DNA of 64,000 nucleotides from Bordetella petrii (lineage in GTDB: Bacteria > Pseudomonadota > Gammaproteobacteria > Burkholderiales > Burkholderiaceae_B). The translations under genes were made by a program, and so were the position numbers. The stretch's first letter is position 1. The number at the start of each line of letters is the position of its first letter. Below are positions 31,849-40,502 of the stretch, piece by piece. The notes beneath the pieces are model-generated. The model ran no database searches. It was not told the origin of the DNA and was given only the letters and a program-made list of their open reading frames with translations. The DNA lies in the NCBI GenBank assembly GCA_017745595.1, contig WMBV01000007.1:1-64000 (forward strand), in the 5' to 3' direction.

Positions 31849-32027
31849 GGTGTCTGACACCCTGCGGGAGTCAGACACCTGAAACTAAACTCCGGAAAGA
31901 TGCGGCTCGATCGGGGACGCTGCGGATCCGGCTTCGAGACAGGTGTCAGGCTCCGCAGGTGCCTGACACCGTGGGGAATGGATGATCTCGCGCTTCGGTG
32001 TCCGACACCCTGCGGGAGTCAGACACC
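31849..32027. repeat. Palindromic repeat cluster 3 (three copies)
   Basis: Copies at 31849-31879 and 31997-32027 (the latter with one arm base changed, GGTGTCCGAC) are the first type; the copy at 31942-31970 is the second type, arms GGTGTCAGGC/GCCTGACACC. They lie between the convergent M61 gene and the flavoprotein gene, and the last copy runs nine bases into the flavoprotein coding sequence. Confidence 0.9.
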
Positions 32028-32933
32028 TGGCACTAGCGGTCCGGCGCCGCCTTCCCAGCGCCGCTGGATGGCCTTGGCGGCCACGACGCCATCGGCGAGC
32101 GAGGTCACCACGCAGGGATGCATGCGGTGCGCGACTTCGCCGATGGCATAGACGCCGGGCAGGCTGGCTTCGGCAGTGGCGGGGTCGGTGCGGATATAGC
32201 CGCGCTCATCGCGCTGCAAGTCCAGGCTGTCGGCGAAGGCGGCCTGCGGTTCCCAGCCATAGAACACCAGGATCAGGTCGTAGGAATGCCCATCGACCGT
32301 GCGCGCGGCCGGATCGACCCGATAGGGGCCCACGCGCACGCCCTGTGTGCCCGCGCGCGCCACCCACTGCTGCTGGGCGCGCACGCTGCGGGCGTACAAA
32401 TGCACGCTGCGCGCGCCGCGATTGCGCACGTAGACGAAATTTTCGTAGGCGTTGTCGCCGCCCCCCAATACCGCCACCGACAGGCCCGTGTAGTCATGCG
32501 CCATGATGGACGACCCCGGCCCCACGAACACGCCCGGCCATGACGCGTCGGCCGGATGGCCGGGCAGGCCCCGCGCGCGCACGCCCGGGGCAATGACCAG
32601 GGCTCGCCCCCGCACGGTCGTGGCCGTGCCGCCGGTATCCAGGTCGAGTTCGAACCCCGCCCCGGCGCGCCGGGCCCGCCGCGCGGCGGTGCCCAGGCGG
32701 GCGGGCACGCCGGCGGCCTGCACGCTGCGGGCGATGTTGGCGGCGACCTGCTGGCCGGTCACGCCGGGCAGCACGGCGATCCAGTCGTCGGCGAAGGGGT
32801 TGTCGTGACTGAGCCCGCCGGGCTGCGCGCCGGCCTCGACCAGCAGCGGCGCCAGGCCGAGCCGCGCCAGCCAGATGGCGCACGAAGCGCCGGCCGGACC
32901 GCCGCCCACGATCAGTGCGTCGTATTGCTGCAT
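32019..32933 (-). CDS. NAD(P)/FAD-dependent oxidoreductase, thioredoxin-reductase-like
   Basis: A 304-residue two-dinucleotide-domain flavoprotein. The FAD motif GGGPAGAS is near residue 10, the NAD(P) motif VAVLGGGDNAYEN is in the middle, and the second FAD contact YAIGEVAHR is near the end. The redox CxxC of thioredoxin reductase is missing, so it is more like ferredoxin-NADP reductase type or another flavoprotein. The last two codons and the stop are supplied by a palindromic repeat copy, so its natural C-terminus may have been altered. The electron acceptor is unknown. Confidence 0.8.
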   Translation of the reverse strand: MQQYDALIVGGGPAGASCAIWLARLGLAPLLVEAGAQPGGLSHDNPFADDWIAVLPGVTGQQVAANIARSVQAAGVPARLGTAARRARRAGAGFELDLDTGGTATTVRGRALVIAPGVRARGLPGHPADASWPGVFVGPGSSIMAHDYTGLSVAVLGGGDNAYENFVYVRNRGARSVHLYARSVRAQQQWVARAGTQGVRVGPYRVDPAARTVDGHSYDLILVFYGWEPQAAFADSLDLQRDERGYIRTDPATAEASLPGVYAIGEVAHRMHPCVVTSLADGVVAAKAIQRRWEGGAGPLVPGV

Positions 32934-33045
32934 AGATGCGATATTTCCGTAAGGCAGTGCTGCGCCCCCAAGGGCGCATCAGCCGGATTGTAGCCAGGGG
33001 CGCCGCGCGCCTTACAATTCCGGTTCTCTCTTTCAGGTATTCATC

Positions 33046-33405
33046 ATGCCTACACGCCGCATCATTCTTTCCGGGCTGGCGCTGGATGCCCGCATCGGCA
33101 TTCTCGAACACGAACGCCGGGCCACCCAGCCGCTGCACATCGATGCCGAGTTCGACGTAGACATCACCCGCAATGTCGACGACCACGATATCCACAGCGT
33201 GCTCGACTACCGGCAGCTGCGCGAGGCCATCGTCGAAGAATGCACCCAGGCCCACGTGAACCTGATCGAAACACTGACCGAGCGTGTCGCGGCGCGCCTG
33301 CTGCGCGACTTCACCGAAGTGCGCGCGCTGCGGCTGCGCATCAGCAAGCCCATGGCTTTCTCGGACTGCGCCGCCGTGGGCGTGGAAATCCAGCTCAATC
33401 GCTAG
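33046..33405 (+). CDS. folB: Dihydroneopterin aldolase
   Basis: A 119-residue enzyme of folate synthesis, converting dihydroneopterin to hydroxymethyl-dihydropterin and glycolaldehyde. Family landmarks are IGILEHERRATQPL near residue 18, the SVLDYRQLREAI segment with the substrate-facing Tyr, LIETLTERVA, and RISKPMA with the catalytic Lys. The length is typical. The next gene begins nine bases after its stop. Confidence 0.94.
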   Translation: MPTRRIILSGLALDARIGILEHERRATQPLHIDAEFDVDITRNVDDHDIHSVLDYRQLREAIVEECTQAHVNLIETLTERVAARLLRDFTEVRALRLRISKPMAFSDCAAVGVEIQLNR

Positions 33406-33414
33406 GCATTCGTC

Positions 33415-34386
33415 ATGCAAGACCTCATCGACATCCCCGTGGCCGCGCACACGCCGGCCGAACAGAAAGCCCGCCACGAAGGCAACAAGCTGGCCAAGCG
33501 GCTGGCGCGCGAAACCACCCGCGCCATCGCCGACTACAACATGATCGAAGCCGGCGACCGCGTCATGGTCTGCCTGTCGGGCGGCAAAGACTCATACGCC
33601 CTGCTCGATATCTTGCTCAGCCTGCGCAAGCGCGCGCCGTTCTCGTTCGACATCGTGGCGGTCAACCTGGACCAGAAGCAGCCCGGCTTCCCGCCCGACG
33701 TGCTGCCCGGCTACCTGAGTTCGCTGGGCGTGCCTTTTCATATCGAAACGCAGGATACCTATTCGATCGTGACCCGGGTGATTCCCGAGGGCAAGACCAT
33801 GTGCTCGCTGTGTTCGCGGCTGCGGCGCGGCATCTTGTACCGTGTGGCCGGCGAGCTGGGCGCCACCAAGATCGCGCTGGGCCACCACCGCGACGACATC
33901 CTGGCCACCTTCTTTCTGAACCTGTTCTACGGCGGCAAGGCCAAGGCCATGCCGCCCAAGCTGGTGTCCGACGACGGCCGCCACACCGTGATCCGGCCGT
34001 TGGCCTATGTGCCCGAAAGCGACCTGGTGGCGTATGCCCGGTTCAAGCAGTTCCCCATCATTCCGTGCAACCTGTGCGGGTCGCAGGACAACCTGAAGCG
34101 CCAGGAAGTGGGCGCCATGATCCGCGAGTGGGACCGCAAGCATCCGGGGCGTTCCTGGAATGTTTTCAACGCGCTGTCGCGCATCGTGCCTTCGCACCTG
34201 ATGGACCGCGATCTGTTCGACTTCGTGGGGCTGAAGCCCACGGGCGTGGCCGACGCCAACGGCGACACGGCGTTCGATCCGGTAGACCCGGAAGATCCGC
34301 GGGCCGCGCAAGGCGGCTGCGGCGACGACCATGCAGAGGCTGGCCCGGGCATGGCGGAACAGAAGGTCGTGTTCGCGCGGTTCTAG
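33415..34386 (+). CDS. ttcA: tRNA 2-thiocytidine biosynthesis protein TtcA
   Basis: A 323-residue PP-loop ATPase that thiolates C32 of certain tRNAs using an iron-sulphur cluster. The PP-loop SGGKDS is at residues 55-60, the first CxxC at Cys130/Cys133 ([11 protein letters not shown]), and a third cysteine pair in PCNLCGSQ. Length is close to that of E. coli TtcA (311). Probably co-transcribed with folB. Confidence 0.95.
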   Translation: MQDLIDIPVAAHTPAEQKARHEGNKLAKRLARETTRAIADYNMIEAGDRVMVCLSGGKDSYALLDILLSLRKRAPFSFDIVAVNLDQKQPGFPPDVLPGYLSSLGVPFHIETQDTYSIVTRVIPEGKTMCSLCSRLRRGILYRVAGELGATKIALGHHRDDILATFFLNLFYGGKAKAMPPKLVSDDGRHTVIRPLAYVPESDLVAYARFKQFPIIPCNLCGSQDNLKRQEVGAMIREWDRKHPGRSWNVFNALSRIVPSHLMDRDLFDFVGLKPTGVADANGDTAFDPVDPEDPRAAQGGCGDDHAEAGPGMAEQKVVFARF

Positions 34387-34408
34387 CCGTATGCGTTCGC
34401 CGTGGTTC

Positions 34409-34485
34409 GGTGTCTGACACCCTTGCGGGAGTCAGACACCTGCGCCGAACTCGCCAGGTGTCAGGCTCCGCAGGTGCCTGACACC
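34409..34485. repeat. Palindromic repeat cluster 4 (two copies)
   Basis: One copy of the first type (34409-34440, with one extra core base) and one of the second type (34457-34485) are 16 bp apart. They occupy the gap between the convergent ttcA and FAH-type genes. Confidence 0.9.
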
Positions 34486-34502
34486 GATCAGGGACAACAA
34501 CG

Positions 34503-35351
34503 TTACTCGGCGCCACGCACGGCCTGGCGCTGCTCGCCCAGCCCGCCGATTCCCAGCGTGACGATATCGCCGGCTGCCAGGTAGCGCGGCGGCTTCATGC
34601 CCATGCCCACGCCGGGCGGCGTGCCGGTGGCGATAAGGTCGCCGGGCATCAGCGTCATGAAATGGCTGATGTAGCTGACCAGATACGCCACGCTGAAAAT
34701 CATGGTGCGCGTATTGCCCGACTGGCAGCGCTGGCCGTTGACGTCCAGCCACATCGACAGGTCTTGCGGATCGGCGACCTCGTCGGCCGTGACCAGCCAG
34801 GGCCCGACGGGGCCGAAGGTGTCGCAGCCCTTGCCCTTGTCCCATTGGCCGCCGCTGCGCTCGATCTGGTAGGCACGCTCGGACACATCGTTGACGACGC
34901 AATAGCCGGCCACGTGCGCCAGGGCCGAGCGTTCATCGACCCGGCTTGCGCGCGTGCCAATGACAACGCCCAGCTCGACTTCCCAGTCGGTCTTGGCGGA
35001 ACCGGGCGGCAGCACGATGTCGTCGCACGGCCCATTGAGGCAGCTGATGGCCTTGCTGAACAAGATCGGCTCCGCCGGAGCGGCCATGCCCGCCTCGGCG
35101 GCATGATCGGAATAGTTCAGGCCCACGGCGATGAACTTGCCGATGCCGGCCCAGGGCACCCCCACGCGCGGCTCGCCCTGCACCCGCGGCAAGCGGGCCG
35201 GATCGACGGCGGCCAGGCCGCGCAAGCCTTCGGGCGACAACACGCGGGCATCGACATCGGGCAACAGCCCCGACAGATCCCGCGGCTGCCCTTGTGCGTC
35301 GAGTATCGCGGGCCGTTCCTGGCCGGGCGGGCCGTAGCGCAACAATTTCAT
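34503..35351 (-). CDS. Fumarylacetoacetate hydrolase-family protein
   Basis: A 282-residue FAH-fold enzyme; the family cleaves or decarboxylates carbon-carbon bonds of beta-dicarbonyl compounds with a metal ion. Typical segments are FIAVGLNYSDHAAE, EPILFSKA, DWEVELGVVIG (metal-binding Glu pair) and ATGTPPGVGMG. The start at 35351 gives MKLLRYGP, the normal N-terminus. It is the last gene of a minus-strand cluster with two Bug proteins, an enolase-superfamily enzyme and a TauD-type dioxygenase, so it may finish degradation of the same substrate. Confidence 0.88.
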   Translation of the reverse strand: MKLLRYGPPGQERPAILDAQGQPRDLSGLLPDVDARVLSPEGLRGLAAVDPARLPRVQGEPRVGVPWAGIGKFIAVGLNYSDHAAEAGMAAPAEPILFSKAISCLNGPCDDIVLPPGSAKTDWEVELGVVIGTRASRVDERSALAHVAGYCVVNDVSERAYQIERSGGQWDKGKGCDTFGPVGPWLVTADEVADPQDLSMWLDVNGQRCQSGNTRTMIFSVAYLVSYISHFMTLMPGDLIATGTPPGVGMGMKPPRYLAAGDIVTLGIGGLGEQRQAVRGAE

Positions 35352-35385
35352 GCAAGATCTCCTTCGAAAGAGTGAACGCCGGGCT

Positions 35386-36378
35386 TCAGCGCTGCACGCT
35401 GATGTGCGTGACCTGCGCAATATGCTTCCAGCGGGCCGCGTCCTGCGCGATGTAGGCGGCGAAGTCCTGTGAGGCCATGGCTCGCACCACGCTGCCTTCA
35501 CTGGTCAGCTTGCCACGGATATCCGGTTTGCGCATGATCTGCAGCAGCGCCGCTTCGAGCTTGGCGACGACCGGCGCGGGCGTGCCCGCCGGGGCGAGCA
35601 GCCCGGTCCAGAAACTGATCACCATATCGGGCTGACCCTGCGATGCCAGGGTGGGAACCTGCGGCAACGCCGGCAACGGGCTTTGGGTCGTCACGGCCAA
35701 GGGGCGGATTTTGCTGCTTTTGAGATACGGCTGAACAGGCAATACGTTACTCAGCATGACCTGTACGTGTCCAGCCAGCAGGTCCGCCACCGCCGGCGCG
35801 CCGCCCTGGTAGGGAATATGCACCCATTGCAGCCCGGCGGATTTACACAGCAGTTCGGTCGCCAGATGCTGCGGCGACCCCGCCCCCGTCGAGGCATAGT
35901 TGATTTCGCCGCCATGCTGCCGGGAATACGCCATCAACTCCGCGAAATCGCGTACCGGCAACCCCGCGTTGACCGCCAGCACGAACGGGGATTCGGACAA
36001 TAGCGCCACCGGCACGAAATCCCGGCTGGGGTCGAAGCGGGTCTGGGGATCGATGGCGGGGCTGATCGTGACATTCGAAGTGCCCATCAGCAGCGTGTAG
36101 CCGTCGGGCTTGGCGCGCGCCGCGGCCTCGGTGCCGATGGCCCCCGATGCACCGCCGCGATTCACCACCAGTACCGGCTGCTTCAAGACCTGGGCCAATT
36201 GCTCGGCCACGAGCCGGGTCAAGATGTCGGTGCCGCCCCCCGGCGGATAGGCCACGATGATCTCGAGAGGCCGCGAGGGATAGGCATCGGCCGGCGGCGC
36301 CGCGCTGGCGCAGCGCATACCCAGCATCAAGGCCAGCGCACAAGCCGGAAGCATTGTCACATAACGGATCATCGCCAT
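35386..36378 (-). CDS. Bug/TctC-family periplasmic binding protein
   Basis: A 330-residue binding protein with a signal peptide (hydrophobic MLPACALALMLGM, cleavage near ASA-AP). The Bug signature is YPSRPLEIIVAYPPGGGTD at the mature N-terminus, then RAKPDGYTLLMGTS. Such proteins bind carboxylic acids. It is one of two Bug genes side by side, with no permease genes nearby, as is common in this bacterial group. An ATG two codons downstream is an equal start. Confidence 0.9.
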   Translation of the reverse strand: MAMIRYVTMLPACALALMLGMRCASAAPPADAYPSRPLEIIVAYPPGGGTDILTRLVAEQLAQVLKQPVLVVNRGGASGAIGTEAAARAKPDGYTLLMGTSNVTISPAIDPQTRFDPSRDFVPVALLSESPFVLAVNAGLPVRDFAELMAYSRQHGGEINYASTGAGSPQHLATELLCKSAGLQWVHIPYQGGAPAVADLLAGHVQVMLSNVLPVQPYLKSSKIRPLAVTTQSPLPALPQVPTLASQGQPDMVISFWTGLLAPAGTPAPVVAKLEAALLQIMRKPDIRGKLTSEGSVVRAMASQDFAAYIAQDAARWKHIAQVTHISVQR

Positions 36379-36388
36379 CGTCTTCCCC

Positions 36389-37369
36389 TTATTCGATATG
36401 TATGCCGGACTGCTGGACGATGCCCGTCCACTTGTCGACTTCCTTGCGCTGGAAGGCGGCGAAGTCGCCCGCCGAACTGCCGACGGGATCCATGTACAGC
36501 GCGCGCAGCTTTTGCTGTACGTCGGGCAAGGTCACGGCCTGCATGCAGGCTTGCGCAATGGCATCCACCACCGGCCGGGGCGTGCCGGCCGGCGCGAACA
36601 GGCCGTACCAGCCCACTTGCGTAAGCTGGGGCATGCCCAGTTCATTGAAGGTGGGCACCTCGGGCAGCGTGGCCATGCGTTCGGGCGAGTTCACCGCCAA
36701 CGCGCGCACCCGGCCGTCTTTGATGAAAGGCATCACGGCCGCGGACGTCACCACCATCGAAGTCAGCCGCCCGCCGATCAAATCGTTCAGGGCGGGGCTG
36801 CTGCCCTTATAAGGCACGTGCTCCATCTGCACGCCCGCGATCTGCGCCAGGCGGAAACCCAGCAAGTGTTGCGGCAGGCCGATGCCGGGCGAGCCGTACG
36901 TTACCGACTTCGGCTGGGCCTTGGCACGGGCCAGCAAGTCGGCCACCGACCGGATCGGCGAATCGGCCGGCACCACCAGGATTTCCGGCGCGGTGGCGAT
37001 CAAGCTGATGGGCACGAAATCGGCAATGGCATCATAGGGCTTGGGCCGATACACCGCGGGCACGATGGCGTGCGTGGCCGAATGGCCCATAATCAACGTG
37101 TACCCGTCGGCCGCCGACTTCAACACATGGCGCGTGCCTATCAGGCCCGAAGCGCCGGCGCGGTTTTCCACGACCACGGGCTCGTCCCATTGCGCCGTGA
37201 GTTTCTCAGCGACCAGCCGGGCCAGGAAATCCGTGCCTCCCGATGGAGCGCCCGCCACCACGATGGTGACCGGCTTGTCGGGATAGGCGGCCAAGCCGGT
37301 CGCGGGCACGGCCATGCAGGCCATCAGCAGCAACCGGCGCAGCATGCCGGACAGGCAAACGTTGTTCAT
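36389..37369 (-). CDS. Bug/TctC-family periplasmic binding protein
   Basis: A 326-residue binding protein with a signal peptide (LLLMACMAVPATGLA). The mature start YPDKPVTIVVAGAPSGGTD and the LKSAADGYTLIMGHS segment place it in the Bug family. It is ten bases from the next Bug gene but clearly different from it in sequence, so this is not a very recent duplication. The ligand is probably the carboxylate used by the neighbouring enzymes. Confidence 0.9.
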   Translation of the reverse strand: MNNVCLSGMLRRLLLMACMAVPATGLAAYPDKPVTIVVAGAPSGGTDFLARLVAEKLTAQWDEPVVVENRAGASGLIGTRHVLKSAADGYTLIMGHSATHAIVPAVYRPKPYDAIADFVPISLIATAPEILVVPADSPIRSVADLLARAKAQPKSVTYGSPGIGLPQHLLGFRLAQIAGVQMEHVPYKGSSPALNDLIGGRLTSMVVTSAAVMPFIKDGRVRALAVNSPERMATLPEVPTFNELGMPQLTQVGWYGLFAPAGTPRPVVDAIAQACMQAVTLPDVQQKLRALYMDPVGSSAGDFAAFQRKEVDKWTGIVQQSGIHIE

Positions 37370-37456
37370 GCGTCTCTCCTTGAAGCGGCGTCTGGGACGC
37401 TCTATGTAGAATGAAAGGCGCGCCGGTCGACGCGCCCGCGCGACAGCAGACTGTGG

Positions 37457-38560
37457 CTACGGCATCGAACCGCGCGCGGCGTAGAGCCGTGTGTGCAAGA
37501 TGTGCCGGCGCAAAGCCGCAATATCGATTTCGGGCCAGTAGTTCGCCGGCAGTTCGATGGCGCCCTGCCGGAACGGCAAAGGCTCGGTGAAGAGGCTCTG
37601 CTTCACCTTGAGAAAGCCGTTCATTTCGCCGGCATTGGCGACGGCGCGCGCGCCTACGCATGCCTCCATCCAGCACGCCAGCTCCAGTGCGACGCCATCG
37701 CCCAACACCGGCGTCATGCCCAATTCGCCAATGCGCTCCAGCGCCCGGCGCAACATCGCCACGCTGCCCACTTTCTTCAGCTTGAGTTTTACGAATCCGA
37801 CGTTTGCGACGGTGGCGGCGCGTTCGATTTCCTCTAGCCCGTAGATGGATTCGTCGAGCATGACAGGCACGGCCGACACCTCTGCCACCCGCGCGTTGCC
37901 CTCCCAGTCGTCGCTGCCGCACGGCTGTTCGAACAGTTCTATACCCCGCGGGTCCAGGTCGCGCGCGAAGCGCGCGCCGTCGCCCGGTGTAAAGCCGCGA
38001 TTGGCGTCCAGGCGCAGCGTGGCGCGCCCCGCCGCCGCGTCCTGCACCCAGCCTACCCGTTCGAGATCGGCCTTCCAGTCATAGCCGACCTTTACCTTCA
38101 GCGTCCTGAATCCCTGGCCCACCAGCGCGTCGACTTCGTCCCGGATGGCCGCCCGCACATGGGCCTGGCAAGGCGCAAGCAAGGGCATGCGCACCGCGCG
38201 GTTCGCGCACAGCAAGGGGTCGGCCCGCAGCATGTCGAGAGCGGCCAGCAAGGCACTGGCCACGCCGGGGTTGGGAACCAGCCATTCGCCAGCCATCGAG
38301 GCCGCTTCGGCGCAGGTGCGCTCGACGACGCGCTCGGCCAGCATGCAGGCCACTTGCCAGCTGCCCTCTACCGACTCATGGGTGTAGCCGGGAATGATCA
38401 AGGCTTCGCCCCAGCCCGTGCGGCACTCGGCGTCGCGCAATTCGATCAAGATGGGGTCGAACGCCGTCAGGTCGCCGGACGACAGCCGATACGGTTCGGT
38501 CAGCGGATACGAGACCCGATAAACGCAGGCATGGACGATCCGGCCGCCGGCCGCGCTCAT
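37457..38560 (-). CDS. Enolase-superfamily enzyme (mandelate racemase / muconate cycloisomerase type)
   Basis: A 367-residue enzyme. The KxK acid/base motif is K155-V-K157, the metal ligands are Asp185 (LRLDAN), Glu211 (ELFEQP) and Asp236 or Glu237 (MLDES), and the opposite lysine is in KLKLKK (258-263). This is the muconate cycloisomerase/dipeptide epimerase pattern. The superfamily abstracts a proton next to a carboxylate. Its ATG overlaps the stop of the TauD-type gene by three bases, so the two are translated together. The substrate cannot be told. Confidence 0.88.
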   Translation of the reverse strand: MSAAGGRIVHACVYRVSYPLTEPYRLSSGDLTAFDPILIELRDAECRTGWGEALIIPGYTHESVEGSWQVACMLAERVVERTCAEAASMAGEWLVPNPGVASALLAALDMLRADPLLCANRAVRMPLLAPCQAHVRAAIRDEVDALVGQGFRTLKVKVGYDWKADLERVGWVQDAAAGRATLRLDANRGFTPGDGARFARDLDPRGIELFEQPCGSDDWEGNARVAEVSAVPVMLDESIYGLEEIERAATVANVGFVKLKLKKVGSVAMLRRALERIGELGMTPVLGDGVALELACWMEACVGARAVANAGEMNGFLKVKQSLFTEPLPFRQGAIELPANYWPEIDIAALRRHILHTRLYAARGSMP

Positions 38561-39450
38561 GCGCGTGCCGCCGTTACCGGTTCGCCCGCGATCTGCGTGC
38601 GGTACATGAGCCGGCGCGACGAGGCATCGAAGGCATCGCGGCGATGCATGGTGCAGCGGTTGTCCCACATGATGATGTCGCCCAGTTGCCAGACCTGCGT
38701 CCAGACGAAACGCCGTTGCGTGGCATGTGCCCACAGTTGATCAAGCAGGGCCTCGCTTTCGGGCACGGGTAGACCCGCCAGGTACGCATTGCGGCGCCGG
38801 CCCAGGAACAGGCACGGCCGCCCGGTCACCGGGTGCTCGCGCACCACCGGATGTGTCGCGCCCACGGTCGTGCTCGGGTCCGGACTGTCGACAAACCCCT
38901 TGCGCAATTCGCCCGCGCTATTGCGGCTGGCATCATGCACGCAGCGCAGCGTGCCCGCCCGGCGCTTCAGGTCGGCGGGCAAGGTGTCATAGGCTTCGTA
39001 CATGTTGATGAATTCGGTATTCCCGCCTTCAGGGGGAATCTCCACCGCGTACAGGCAACTGCCCTTGGGCGGCTTTTCGTTGTAGGTCATGTCGCTGTGC
39101 CATACCGCTTCGGACGACCCCAGGTCGCCCACCGGCTTGCCGTTGGCGGTGACGTTCGAGATGACAGTGAGCTCGGGGTGCTGCCACCGAAAGTCGTCGC
39201 CCATGCGCGTGCTGGCGACCGGCGCCGCGTCGAGTTCGCCGAAATGGCGGGAAAAGGCGGCCAGCCGTTCCAGCGGCAAACCTTGATGGCCACGAAAGCG
39301 CAGCACCAGATGGGCGGCCCAGGCCCGGCTGATTTGCTCGATCTGCGCCGGCGTGACTTCGCCGGCCAGGTCCAGGCCGACCACGTCGGCCCCCAGCAGC
39401 CGATCGGACGGGACAATCCGCAGGCTTTGCGCGGCGGTCATGGCGGTCAT
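38557..39450 (-). CDS. TauD/TfdA-family Fe(II)/2-oxoglutarate dioxygenase
   Basis: A 297-residue oxygenase. The iron triad is His118-x-Asp120 (WHSDMTYN) and His269 (TMHRRD), with the 2-oxoglutarate Arg near residue 280-284. The start at 39450 is preceded by AAAGGAGA. It is the first gene of the minus-strand cluster and faces a divergent LysR gene. The enzyme hydroxylates a carbon next to an ether, sulphonate or carboxylate group in known relatives; here the substrate is unknown. Confidence 0.9.
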   Translation of the reverse strand: MTAMTAAQSLRIVPSDRLLGADVVGLDLAGEVTPAQIEQISRAWAAHLVLRFRGHQGLPLERLAAFSRHFGELDAAPVASTRMGDDFRWQHPELTVISNVTANGKPVGDLGSSEAVWHSDMTYNEKPPKGSCLYAVEIPPEGGNTEFINMYEAYDTLPADLKRRAGTLRCVHDASRNSAGELRKGFVDSPDPSTTVGATHPVVREHPVTGRPCLFLGRRRNAYLAGLPVPESEALLDQLWAHATQRRFVWTQVWQLGDIIMWDNRCTMHRRDAFDASSRRLMYRTQIAGEPVTAARA

Positions 39451-39563
39451 GGGTGCTCTCCTTTCTGTGTGCTGCGTTGGCATGGAGGCACCTTATGATC
39501 GGCCTATTTATCTGTCCAATCTCTTTATTTGATATTTTTATCCATCAGATTTATATATGAACC
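39451..39563. promoter_or_regulatory. Divergent promoter region, TauD-type cluster and LysR gene
   Basis: This 113-bp region is very AT-rich for this genome, especially 39500-39555 (for example TTTGATATTTTTATCC). It must carry promoters for both directions and probably the LysR binding sites. Several TATTT/ATATT-like hexamers fit -10 elements, but none is clearly better than the rest. Confidence 0.5.
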
Positions 39564-40502
39564 ATGCGCCTACCTATTTCCCTGCGCCAGATGGAAGCCT
39601 TCCGAGCCGTGGCCACCACCCTGAGCTTCAGCGTGGCCGCACGCCAGGTACACCTGTCGCAGCCGGCGCTCAGCGCCGCCATCCGGAAACTGGAAGATCT
39701 GCTCGAAGCCCCGCTGTTCGACCGCAGCACACGCCACGTCACCCTGACGCCGGTGGGCCGGGAACTGCTGGCGGCCGTCGAATCGGTATTCGGCAACGTC
39801 GACGCGGCCCTGGGAAACGTAGCGGACTTCGTGGCGGGCAAACGCGGGCGCTTGAGCGTGGCGGCCACGCCGTCCCTGGCCGCCGCTTTCCTTCCTGAAG
39901 TGGTGGCCGCTTTCGAAGCGCGGCACCCAGGAATAGGATTGCAGGTGCACGACGTATTATCGGATCAGGCCATCGCCATGGTGAGCGAGGGCCGGGCCGA
40001 CCTGGCCCTGGCGCCGCAAAGCGCGGCCGACGATACCTTGACGCAGACCCCGCTGTTCGAAGACACGCTGATGTTGCTGTGCCGCAGCGATCATCCGCTG
40101 GCCGCGGCCCGCAGCACGACCTGGCGCAAAGTACTGCCGCACCGGATGATAGGCGTGAAAGGCAACAGCAGCGTACGGCAATTGCTGGACGCGGCTTACC
40201 TGGAACAGGGCGTGCCCCTGCGTCCCGCGTTCGAGGTGGAAAACGCCAGCACAGTGATCGGATTCGTGGCCAATGGCCTGGGCGTGGGCGTGCTGCCCCT
40301 GTCTTTGCTGCCGTTGGTACGGGTCGGCCAGGTCACGTATCGGCGCATTACGCAGCCCGAACTGCACCGCACGATCTGCCTGATTACCGCGCGGGGCCGG
40401 GCGCCGTCGCCGTCGGCGCAGGCATTCGTCGAGTTGTGCGTGGGCACCGCCGCGAACCGCTCGCCGCAGCCGCAGCAGCGGCCCGGCCCGGGCGCGGCTT
40501 AG
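39564..40502 (+). CDS. LysR-family transcriptional regulator
   Basis: A 312-residue regulator. The HTH is at residues about 20-40 (FSVAARQVHLSQPALSAAIR), the wing follows (LEDLLEAPLFDRSTRHVTLT) and a co-inducer domain makes up the rest. It is divergent from the TauD-type cluster and is the likely activator of that operon. Its stop codon overlaps the stop of the convergent dehydrogenase gene by three bases. Confidence 0.92.
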   Translation: MRLPISLRQMEAFRAVATTLSFSVAARQVHLSQPALSAAIRKLEDLLEAPLFDRSTRHVTLTPVGRELLAAVESVFGNVDAALGNVADFVAGKRGRLSVAATPSLAAAFLPEVVAAFEARHPGIGLQVHDVLSDQAIAMVSEGRADLALAPQSAADDTLTQTPLFEDTLMLLCRSDHPLAAARSTTWRKVLPHRMIGVKGNSSVRQLLDAAYLEQGVPLRPAFEVENASTVIGFVANGLGVGVLPLSLLPLVRVGQVTYRRITQPELHRTICLITARGRAPSPSAQAFVELCVGTAANRSPQPQQRPGPGAA

